From contig CACVBU010000956.1 in the NCBI GenBank assembly GCA_902728285.1, positions 124,001 through 188,000 of the forward strand: 64,000 nucleotides of DNA, read 5' to 3'. The position numbers were made by a program, and so were the translations under genes. Below, piece by piece: positions 20,207-29,702 of the stretch (its first letter is position 1; every line of letters begins with the position of its first letter). The notes under the pieces were generated by a model. The model saw only the letters and a list, made by a program, of their open reading frames with translations, was not told the origin of the DNA and made no database searches. Origin of the DNA: Clytia hemisphaerica. Its lineage: Eukaryota; Cnidaria; Hydrozoa; Leptothecata; Clytiidae.

Positions 20207-23082
20207 CTAGAAATGTAATTGAAATTTCCATGTGACTTAAAGAAGAATAGAAGGACAATAAATCTGAATGAATTTCAAAAAAGGAGGGGCCACTCAGATT
20301 TTCTAACGTTTGATAACATTTCATACTCAGGTAAGTTACAAGTCGGTGATGTCAGATATACTGAACTCAAAAAGCAGCGGATAGATTTACCTAAAACCTC
20401 CTCAAGTTCTTGTTCTTTTTCAGCAATAACAATTTGTAATTCCGGTGTTTTTGTCCAATCCATTTCTGGATTATCTTTGACATACTTCTTTGGAAGAAAA
20501 GGCTCGTCCATCATTGCTTTGTTCAATTCTCTCCACAAATCTTCGTATTCTCGTTCTTTCTCGCATCGAACCATCTTCATCATTAAGACTTTGAACTCTT
20601 TTGCCGAGTCCACTTGTAGTTGACGTCGATCGTGAGGTCTCATAAATGCTGATATGGCGGAAATAAGAGTTGCTAGGGCTGCTAACGCGGAGATGACAAA
20701 ACCCGGTATTGAACTGATTAAGGATAAAAAGGTTGTTGTTGCACCTAGAATGATCATTGATAGACTGATAAATGTATGCATTCTGTCCCAATATTGTGCA
20801 GCTTGCATATGGCTCTTGCCTTTTGATTTTGTAATGGCGATAAAACGATCCCAATTCTCAGACATTCCCATTTTGCGATTGGCTTCTTCTGACGGAACCT
20901 ATGCCAAAGAAAAATTAATGTATAAGACCTTTTAATGGATTACGTCACAAGCAACGCTTACCTCGTTTTTAAAAAATTGCTTTGGTAATTGATTCCTGGA
21001 ACAGTTCATAAGAAGTTTACGCTTATAATCAAAACTAAAATGTCTCAGTTGTATCTAGAAGTAAGAACAATCTAAGAACAATTTCAGGCTCAACAAAGTG
21101 CCAATAAATGAGAACAACCAGGCCTCATAAATAACACTTGTTCTTACAGAAACAGCCACCGGCCTAAAATTTGCAAACATCTGTTCTTATTTGCCAGCTG
21201 GAAGAATTTTCCTTAAATTAAGAACAGTTCCTCGTTTTCCAGGGGAGAAATTTTTACTTCAGAACATATGCATTTTTCCAGCTAGGAGGTAAAAAAACAT
21301 TCGGAACAGGTACGAAATTACCAGGCGATTGATTTTATGCGAGTTAACTGTTATCCACAAGGGCTGACAAAATGAGAACAGATCGCTAAATTCCAGCTCG
21401 AGATTGAAGGACTTTTAAGAACAGAGACTTAATTTCCAGCTAACAGTTTAAATATCTGTGCGAACAGATCGACAATTTCCAGATGTTCTACACAGATGGA
21501 GAATTTCCAGCTTTCACATTCAGAAGGAAAAGGACAGATCTCAAAGACTTTTTGACTTTTTTGAAATTCCCTCAGAACAGATAGGAAATTCTTAAGACAC
21601 CTTGTTTTTTGGATACTATATTTTTTTATAAGAACAGCTTATATTTTTCCAGCTGGTCCCAATCTTCAGTAGAATAGACCATATTTTTCCAGCTGGTCAC
21701 AATCTTCAATAGAACAGACCACTTTCTTTAGTTCGCTAAGAACAGACCACCATATCCAGCTGGAACGTGCCTTCAGAACAGATATTTTGAAGCCCCCCCT
21801 ACGATGGATGCTTTCGTTCTTATAAAAAATTATGTGCAGAACTTAAAAATTGCTAAGACTTATGGTACATACCTTTAAAAAAAATTTTCAATGAGTTTTC
21901 CGTCTACACAAGTCTCCAAAATGACCAATTGAGTGGTCAAAACTCTTAATATATTTTGATATGAAACCAAAAAAAATCATATCTTCATAATTCTATGATT
22001 TGTTCTTTTCAACACAATGAGACTTAAAAGGTTTGTAAAGATTGTTGAATAAGATACACTGTAAGAGTATTTAATTTCAGTCGTAACATCATCATTATGT
22101 GCTAAAGTGTCAACTGATTTTATTGAAATTTTACCTCGCTATTGAATCTCCTTAGACGACGAGCGAGAAAATTAAACTGTATAAAATTGAATGAATGGAA
22201 TCTGATAATCTGGTAAAGTAATAAGTATTAAAATTTCAATGTTTCGAAAGCTGTCGTCAGGAAAAATACATAAATATTTGGCATTTCTGAAAGTCATCGT
22301 CAAGACGTCAAGAAAAGTTTGTCAAGACAAATCGCTGATTCCAGGGATATGCAACGAGTTTTATAAATTCCCAAAAAAATTGAAGAAGGTAATCAGGACC
22401 TGGTCGCTACCAATTTTTGAAAACATAAACACCCACCTTCTTATCAGAGATCTGAATTAAAATCTATAATTTATGAACAAAAGAGGACATGCGAAGGCCT
22501 TGACAGAATAAGTGAAGCCTTATATGGGGGGTTTGTAGGGGTTCGAAATACCGTTTTCCCGTCAAAATTTTTGCTGCATCCCGGAATCCTGAAAATTGGA
22601 AAATAATAACACCGTCACACCCGGCTTGTACAGGGCAAAAATGTAAAAAAACGGCCACAAATTTAAAATCAGTGAGATTCAAAAGTTCTAACAAGTGTAA
22701 TATCATAATATTTGAACCAAAAGAACAAAATCTTTTCGCATTTTTTTTTCATCTTCACGTTTCAAATTTTCAAGTCTTTTGACTTTCAAAATATTCTACT
22801 CTGAATAATCTCTCCAACGGTGTAAAACTTACAAGGATTTATTTTTTTCTTTGGGAAAGGTTAAAGATTTCTTTCTAGAATTTCGGGCTTTTAAGCTCGC
22901 CCGATTATCAAATTTAAAACAATATATTCTATTGACTTAATTTTAAGATTTCACAGTAATATAACAGAATCTTTCCAAAATTCCATTCAATTTTAGTCAC
23001 ACATGAAGAAACCCTTACCTCATACATCTTCATATTCGAGTAAAAAGCTTTGCTGATGTTTTCATGTCTTTTTAGGATCAAG
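20037..23082 (-). CDS. SLATT-like two-transmembrane protein (5' end missing)
   Basis: Four exons join in phase on the reverse strand: 23082-23019, 22176-22135, 20898-20391, 20206-20037, giving about 260 residues. After a basic helical N-terminal part (HENISKAFYSNMKMYE, FLARRLRRFNSE), an HMQAAQYWDRMHTFISL segment leads into two adjacent hydrophobic segments (SMIILGATTTFLSLI, and FVISALAALATLISAISAF). A charged helix follows (FMRPHDRRQLQVDSAKEF) and the tail is acidic. The layout resembles SLATT/DUF4231 proteins, membrane effectors paired with nucleotide-sensing systems in bacteria and also found in eukaryotes and large DNA viruses. The function here is unknown. An AATAAA hexamer overlaps the stop codon. 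The first exon was not found. Confidence 0.6.
20391..20898 (-). CDS. SLATT-like gene core exon with both membrane segments
   Basis: Begins VPSEEANRKMGMSENWDRF after an acceptor GGCATAG and ends LEEVL plus one base before the donor GTAAAT. It carries both transmembrane segments and the cytosolic helical region. Confidence 0.75.
21060..21790. repeat. Degenerate array of GAACAG and CCAGCT motifs
   Basis: Within an intron of the SLATT-like gene, AGAACAGA-type and TTTCCAGCTGG-type motifs alternate about every 40 bp for roughly 700 bp, about ten and eight copies respectively. Spacing and intervening sequence vary. The best-preserved units are at 21630-21770 (ATATTTTTCCAGCTGGTC). It looks like an old, decayed minisatellite. 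Confidence 0.65.
22135..22176 (-). CDS. SLATT-like gene 42-bp exon
   Basis: A micro-exon encoding FNFLARRLRRFNSE, with acceptor TATACAG and donor GTAAAA, in phase 0 on both sides. Supported only by splice signals and phase. Confidence 0.5.
23019..23082 (-). CDS. SLATT-like gene upstream exon
   Basis: Encodes LILKRHENISKAFYSNMKMY and E, with acceptor CTTTAG and donor GTAAGG. One leading base belongs to a codon begun in an unidentified earlier exon. Confidence 0.45.
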
Positions 23083-23430
23083 CTAAAGAGAAAATACTCT
23101 TTCTGATTGCATTAGTTGATATCAAGTTAAATTTTCTGGACACAAAATACAAAAAAGACATTTAAACAGTTTTGAGGTAGATGTTTAGCAAAAAATGTAG
23201 ATAAAAGTAGAAGACGGATTAAGTATTTTGTATTATGAAACTGTGATTCTAGCTAATATCAATGCAACACGATAAGAGGTTTGCATCAAGCCTTACGGTC
23301 AGACGTTTACACGAAAAAAGCTATCCCAAAGTTGAAACCCTTGACCTGCTGGCAAGATGACTTGAAAAAACTTATATATGCTTTTAAAGGAAAAGATACT
23401 ATGAAAGTTGCCAAGTCGTAAAGAAAATAC

Positions 23431-23674
23431 TTTAGGCGTACAAACTTTCGCGATATCTTTAATCTTTAAAACTTCAAACTTTGAATAAAATGTAACTTTT
23501 AAGGCACTTTTTAGCCTGCTAAAAGACTAATAAGTCAAAGGACAAATGTTTCAAGCCAATCCAAGAAGTATTTGTCCCTCTAAACCATTTTTTCATGTGA
23601 AAATTCTCAATTTCACGTCTTGATTCGCGAAAGTTTATGCTCGCGAGAAATATTTTTCCGTTTGTACGCCTAAA
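23431..23674. mobile_element. Inverted-repeat element, 244 bp
   Basis: TTTAGGCGTACAAAC and GTTTGTACGCCTAAA are its ends, and CTTTCGCGA and TCGCGAAAG lie further in. No clear target duplication. Confidence 0.6.
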
Positions 23675-23753
23675 GAATTTTATTATGTTTTTTTTTCTCG
23701 ACCAAATGTTACAATAAAGCTTCCACCTTAGTTCTTGGAGACGTTACATTATA

Positions 23754-24004
23754 CAGGGTGTCCCTAATTAAAGTATCGAGTCGAAACACAACTATGAGTA
23801 GAAAGTTTTATGTGCGTGTTCACAAAATTGTATTTTAAGCTCTCCCTCTTTTTTCTTTGTCATTACGATTAATTTATACGTTGTAACTACCTTTTGTAAT
23901 AAGCCTGTGTGATGGAGAACGTTCTTATATTTTAGCGATAACACACACAAACTTTTCTACTCAATCGCATGTTCAAACTCGATACTTTAATTAGGGACAC
24001 CCTG
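23754..24004. mobile_element. Mariner-like MITE, 251 bp
   Basis: The perfect ends CAGGGTGTCCCTAATTAAAG and complement are flanked by TA dinucleotides (23752-23753, 24005-24006). CAGGGTGTCCC ends with a TA target are typical of mariner-type elements. No transposase. Confidence 0.8.
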
Positions 24005-24284
24005 TATTTAAGCCATTCAACAACTTTGAGTGTTCTAAGCATGAAGGTAATAAAGATATATGTGGAGAGAAAACGTCTCGGTAATGATCTAAATGGTCGT
24101 TGAAATCTTTTATAAATCTATTCAAAGCGGCTTTTCTTTGATGTACCATCATTCATAAGCAAAAAACATCAATTTATTAATTTATAAGAACAGAAAGAGA
24201 CTGTTTGGTTGATTTAGAAAAACTTAATTTTGCCGAAAATCCTTGTTAAAATGCGATTCGAAATAGTTTCAACTGATGTAGGAC

Positions 24285-24501
24285 TAGACGATGCTATCGT
24301 CTGTTTAAGTGTCAGTAAACGCGGGAAAGAGCTAGGGCGTCAGGGTGGTTTACGGGAAAAAAGTGGCGGTAGAGTTTTGGAACACTGTAAAAACCTCCGC
24401 CACTGTTTACTCCGCCCCGAACTAAACTCGTTTTCAAATTTATCCCGTTTCCTGAATTCTTTCCTTTTTCAGTGATAATGTGTAGACGATAGGATCGTCT
24501 A
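24285..24501. mobile_element. 217-bp MITE with 9-bp duplication and palindromic ends
   Basis: Each end carries TAGACGAT-S-CTATCGTCT, itself a palindrome. ATGTAGGAC flanks both sides exactly (24276-24284, 24502-24510). Nine-base duplications are typical of Mutator-like elements. The interior has a GTGGCGG / CCGCCAC hairpin. Confidence 0.8.
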
Positions 24502-24880
24502 ATGTAGGACTAAAAGAGCAGTATATTAATTTCATAACGAAACATTTTTCGGCTTGCATTTTGTTAACATTGAGAGTTGCATCACATTATCATTGAAAGT
24601 TTCTTATCTTAAAATCTTCACGTCTAAGTGGGCAGCGGTTTTCATACTCTGACAAAATGATCGATACAAGGTTCCTAATCGTAACACGTAATTCTTTTTT
24701 AAATATATCGATGGCTTTATGGGCAGTTTCCCCTAGAAGTTTGGATAATTGTGCTTATTATGTGAAGTTTTTTTCAATTTTTCATGACAAGGCTATTATA
24801 TTTCAATATACTTGTTAAAAATGTACTGTCGTAATGTCTTTTCATACATCTTAAATATTCCTACGAGTATACCCAAAATC

Positions 24881-25306
24881 CCGGGGGGGTACTAGGATTG
24901 ATGGGTGTCGGGTATGTGCGTGCCAGACCTCTGGACCCTTACCCTTAGAGAGACTGAATTTTGGTGAAAAGGTGACCCTTAGAGAGACTCAGTGTAGAAA
25001 AACCCAACCCTTAGAGAGACTTTTTCACAAAAAATTTCTATAATGGGCCCAAGAAATTCGATTTTTAAAAGAATTTCTCCAATTTTCGAAAAATTTTCTC
25101 ACTTTTTTTGAAAAATTTTCTCACTTTTTTGACTTTTCACTTTTCTTTGACCCGAGTTTGTGAAAAAACCGACCCTTAGAGAGACTGATTTTGACTTTTG
25201 TTGTTTTGGTAACCCTTAGAGAGACTTTGGGAGGGTGAAAAACCCTACCCTTAAGGCACGCACATACCCAGCACTCATTTTTGCCTAAGTACCCCCCCCC
25301 CCCCGG
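24881..25306. mobile_element. 426-bp MITE, CCGG/G-run family, with ACCCTTAGAGAGACT repeats
   Basis: It starts CCGGGGGGGTACT and ends AGTACC followed by a long C-run and GG. The flanks CCCAAAATC and CCCAAACTT match at 7 of 9 positions. CCCTTAGAGAGACT occurs five times inside (first near 24939, last near 25211). GGGTATGTGCGTGCC and its complement form the subterminal arms. Confidence 0.75.
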
Positions 25307-25399
25307 CCCAAACTTAATCATCTTATTCCCAAAGCAACCAAACAGCTGTTTGCTTCCGATTTTTTTTTCTTTATTGAAACAAAGACACATGTACACTAC

Positions 25400-25860
25400 G
25401 AAATTAACCAAATTAACGATTCTAAAATATTTCATGAAAAAAAATTTGAAAATTCATTATGACGTCAGCATTTTTTGACGTATTTTAATTTTTCCCGACA
25501 ACAAATGACGTCATTTAAATTTTCTGAAAATTTTTGAACAAATATTTCAGAATTATTAATTTACAACTCCAGTCAAAATTTGGTGTTGATTGCATTAATA
25601 AAATTGAAGTTATCGCTGTTTTTCAATAATGACTTTATTTGAATCTCACTTATGACGTGTTTTTTCGATGTATTTTATAACGTCAAAATCAGTTTTTGAC
25701 CGATATCTTGAGATTGGCTTAATGCAAATTTTTGATCCAGCACTTTTCGAAATCCGCTTGTTGATATGATTCTTTTGAGCTATATATGAACGTTAAGGAA
25801 TAACTGGAAGCGGTGCGCGTCACGCAAAATATATTTGGGACATGCCTTGTTTCACCCGAG
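25400..25860. mobile_element. Right half of the 9313-11106 transposon family
   Basis: About 460 bp collinear with 10650-11106, ending in the same TTTCACCCGAG terminus. It has the uninterrupted form of the site into which the inner foldback inserted in the PARP intron. The left half is absent. Confidence 0.8.
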
Positions 25861-27028
25861 TAATAATTAATCACCGAAAGATATATTGCCTTCAATCAAG
25901 AGTTATTGATTTGATTCTTATAAAGAAAATGCTTATAATAAAAATAAATATGCTCATCTTTTTCACCATCCTTTGTTTACTTTCTAATAATTAATTACCA
26001 ATTGCCTTCAATCAAGAGTTATTGATTTGATTCTTATAAAGAAAATGCTTATAATAAAAATAAATATGCTCATTATTTTCGCCATCCTTTGTTTACTTTC
26101 TAATAATTAATTACCAAAAGATATATTGCCTTCAATCAAGAGTTATTGATTTGATTTTTATAAAGAAAATGCTTATAATAAAAATAAATATGCTCATCTT
26201 TTTCACCATCCTTTGTTTACTTTCTAATAATTAATTACCAAAAGATATATTGCCTTCAATCAAGAGTTATTGATTTGATTCTTATAAAGAAAATACTTAT
26301 AATAAGAATAAATATGCTCATTATTTTCGCCATCTTTTGTTTACTTTCTAATAGTTAATTACCAAAAGATATACCTACAATCAAGAGTTATTGATTTGAT
26401 TCTTATAAAGTAGATGCTTATAATAAAAATAAATATGCTCATCTTTTTCGCCATCCTTTAATTACTTTCTAAGAACTAATTACCGAAAGGCACATTGCCT
26501 ACAATCAAGAGTTATTGATTTGATTCTTATAAAGAAAATGCTTATAATAAAAATAAATATGCTCATCTTTTTCACCATCCTTTGTTTACTTTCTAATAAT
26601 TAATTACCAAAAGATATATTGCCTTCAATCAAGAGTTATTGATTTGATTCTTATAAAGAAAATGCTTATAATAAAAATAAATATGCTCATTATTTTCGCC
26701 ATCCTTTGTTTACTTTCTAATAGTTAATTACCAAAAGATATACCTACAATCAAGAGTTATTGATTTGATTCTAATAAAGTAGATGCTTATAATAAAAATA
26801 AATATGCTCGTCTTTTTCGCCATCCTTTAATTACTTTCTAAGAACTAATTACCGAAAGGCACATTGCCTACAATCAAGAGTTATTGATTTGATTCTTATA
26901 AAGTAGATGCTTATAATAAAAATAATTATACTCATCTTTTTCGCCATTCTTTGTTTACTTTCTAAGAACTAATTACCGAAAGGTATATGGCCTTCAATCA
27001 AGAGTCATTGATTTGATTCTTATAAAGT
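25861..27028. repeat. Satellite array, about 9.5 copies of a ~125-bp unit
   Basis: Head-to-tail units contain CAATCAAGAGTTATTGATTT, GCTTATAATAAAAATAAATA and CCATCCTTTGTTTACTTTCT. Subtypes differ at TAATAATTAATTACC, TAATAGTTAATTACC and TAAGAACTAATTACC. The array starts exactly at the transposon terminus at 25860. Confidence 0.9.
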
Positions 27029-27251
27029 ACCAAGTAGCAACAACAGAGATATAGTATTAGGTGCACGCGAACATTTTTTAACCGCGGCGGCCCGCTCAGA
27101 ATCGGAAGAAACAGCATGAATCTGAACATGAATATTTTTCTGGTGAGCAAGTCCGCTACGTGAAGCAACAAAAGTCCCTGCGGGGCAATAAATAAGTCAA
27201 TAAAAAAACTTGGAGAAGGAAGGAAGGAAGCTACAATTGTTAGGAAAAAGC

Positions 27252-28133
27252 CTAAAATAAAGCACCGCTAAACCTTCCAGTTTCGTTAAGAAATTCAACA
27301 ACAGAACAAAGAATAGATTTATTTAGATTTGAAGTCAAACTTTCATCCCCATATAATAAAAGCCGACAGAAAAAAGGAGGGTTAAGTGGATGAAAAACAA
27401 TGCCTAGGGTTTGAAGTTTGTCGAACAAAGATTGTCTTGCATGGGAATATATAGAGCAGTGCAGAAGAAAGTGCTGAGTGTTTTCAACTGAGCTAGTTCG
27501 GCAACCACAGAAAGGGTCTAAAGTGTCGCGGAAGCCATGTCTAAATTTATGCTCGTTGAGATGGCTGAAACCGACCCGAAGTCGATTAAGAAAGATCACT
27601 CCTTGAATGTCAGGAACATCAAAAACATGTGATTGTTTGGGTCTCAAAAATTTATGGATTGCTTTTTTGAAAGTTTAAATTGAAGGTAGATCTCTTATAT
27701 TACCTCCCAGAACATTCCGCTGAGATATGCAGTAAGGAAAAAAAGTGTTACGGAAACGCTCAGTTCTTATATTAAGAGGATAAATAGGATTTCTTGTTCT
27801 AAGGCTATCCGGTACTTTAAGTCTTACTGGCAGGTAGTTACGTAAATACAAAGGGGCTAAATTGTTAATAATTCCATAGAAGAATGTCATTCTTCTAGCA
27901 AAGCGCCTGTCAGCAAGACTTTCAAGACCAAGTTCTGAATATAGTTTTTCTTGAGACGTTCCACGAAAACAGCCTGAACAGGCATTATATTGAATAGATT
28001 CAAGCTTCTGCACAAAGGTAGCATTTCCTGGGCGGCCATATACGATATCACCATAATCAAGATGAGGCCTAAGGAAAGATTTATAAATGGTTAGTAGAGA
28101 TCTCCTAGGCACATGCTTGCGAAGTCGGTTCAT
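27252..28133 (-). pseudogene. LINE ORF2 C-terminal region, frameshifted
   Basis: Two frames (28133-27675 and 27647-27252) encode the post-polymerase region, including LRPHLDYGDIVYGRPGNA, RNPIYPLNIR and the terminal C-x-C...H-x4-C cluster (FCGCRTSSVENTQHFLLHC) common at LINE ORF2 C-termini. Confidence 0.75.
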
Positions 28134-28202
28134 AAGACCAATTCCTTTGTTGGCCTTTTGTATCTTCTCGTCTAGATGGCGATCAAAAGAAAGAATCTAA
28201 GA

Positions 28203-28936
28203 TTAGATCACGATGTTTCTGGTCGCGATATTAGAATTATTAAAGGAGATTACTGGAGCATTAGGAGGAGTGAGTCTACAGGTAAAATAGACTTCTACAG
28301 CTTGCTTAGATGGGTCGGGGTTAAAGGACATCTTCCATTGATGAGCCCAATCAGTTATCCTGCAAAGATCTCTGTTAAGTACATCAAGGCCCAAGAGTTG
28401 ATCAATCACAAGAGAGAATAAAGAGGTATCGTCAGCAAAGATCTTGGGTTTTGACTCAAGGTTTTTTGGAAGATTATTAATATAAATTAAGAAGAACAAT
28501 GGACCAAGAATCGAGCCTTGAGGTACCCCAGCATTGACTCGCTTCCACTCAGATGTTTTCCCATTCAACACAACTCTCTGATACCTATCGTCAAGAAAGC
28601 TGCGAATTAAGGAAAGCAACGGTCCAGTCATCCCATAAGATTTGAGTTTAAAGAGTAAGCCATCGTGCCAAACCCGATCGAATGCCTTTGAAATATCTAA
28701 AAACACCCCCTGGTATTTAAAGAAGGATCTTTGTCAAACACTGTATAAATATCATGCGTTATGGATAACAACTGAGAAATGCAGGAATCCCCCTCCCGAA
28801 AACCAGACTGACAAGGAGAAAATAAATTGTTATTTTCAAAAAACCTGTAAAGTGTATCATAAATACAGTGTTTCCGATGATAAATCAGAATAGAACAAAA
28901 GGCATTGACTCTCCATCTATATTTTATTACCTCCAT
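28203..28936 (-). pseudogene. LINE reverse transcriptase, frameshifted
   Basis: Two overlapping reverse-strand frames (28936-28697 and 28706-28203) together cover the polymerase core including FADDT. The shift at about 28700 falls directly before FLDISKAFDRVWH. Confidence 0.8.
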
Positions 28937-29571
28937 GTTCTAAGCTTCACAAAAGTTTTGTTGTCGAAGTGTTTCCCATAGTGAAAATAATATGGTTACG
29001 TCCATAGCTGAAGCTGCAGTTCTCATTGGTAAGAAATTTCAAAGTTTGGCAAGTCACATTTTTCCTAAGGGCAGATCATCGAAAGTAACGACATAATTTT
29101 ATTTTGATGGATTTGTTCTTCGTATGTTTAAATTATTTGAAATTTGATCGAAATATTTTTCATTCCACAACAATGTAATGTAATGAATTGAACATGAACT
29201 ATATAATTTCTTCTGACGTAAACCAAACTTCAAATTTACGCCCATTCTCTACCTTCTCCCTCTGAATCATTCAAAAAGGGGAAAGCTCTCGTTCAGAACG
29301 CCATCGAAAGGCGAAAAGGGGCGGGGAATTCAAAAGGGAGGTAATGATGAGAGAAAATTTAAAATTTAAAGTCAGTAAATGTACTACATGCACAATAAAA
29401 CAGAACGTCCGGGCTTGGGTCAATTTTGATCTTGCATTCTCCCCATAATCGACCGGTTCGGGGATAGCTTTTTCCGTCGTATTTACGAACGGTTCAGGCA
29501 CGATGTCTACATAGCAATGTCGATCTTCCGGTTCTTCCGGTGGTATTGTAGGTATAAATTCCGACTGTTTC

Positions 29572-29702
29572 CTATTGCCTCCCGTCACCGTGGGTTTTCC
29601 GGATGTCATCAATCTTGAGGATCATACGGACAAGTTGGGTGGCCAGTGTGATTTGTTGACGCTTTCCGTGGAGTGTTTCAATGACGTGTTGTTCTTTCAT
29701 AT
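29572..29702 (-). CDS. CCT5: CCT5 exon 10 (C-terminus)
   Basis: Encodes [20 protein letters not shown] ... [19 protein letters not shown] and TAG (29574-29572). The last residues diverge from vertebrate CCT5, as expected for the flexible tail. Acceptor TTTTAG. Confidence 0.95.

Larger units (their letters stand above)
27245..28936 (-). mobile_element. 5'-truncated LINE, second family
   Basis: The reverse strand encodes part of a reverse transcriptase (FREGDSCISQLL, FLDISKAFDRVWHDGLLFKL, NAGVPQGSILGPLFFLIYIN, FADDTS) and a long C-terminal region (RPHLDYGDIVYGRPG; LRVGFSHLNEHKFRHGFRDT with a Cys-rich PFCGC...HFLLHC). Frameshifts near 28700, 28200 and 27660 and the missing 5' half make it a pseudo-element. 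Its sequence is unlike the 1740-4690 LINE. Confidence 0.85.

Noticed and set aside
20219..20935. Plus-strand open frames of 93-134 aa over the SLATT-like exons
   Set aside because: They are antisense shadows; the reverse strand has splice sites, a coherent membrane protein and a poly(A) signal.
25861..27028. CRISPR-like array
   Set aside because: Units are contiguous without spacers and ~125 bp long in a eukaryotic, intron-rich region; it is a satellite.
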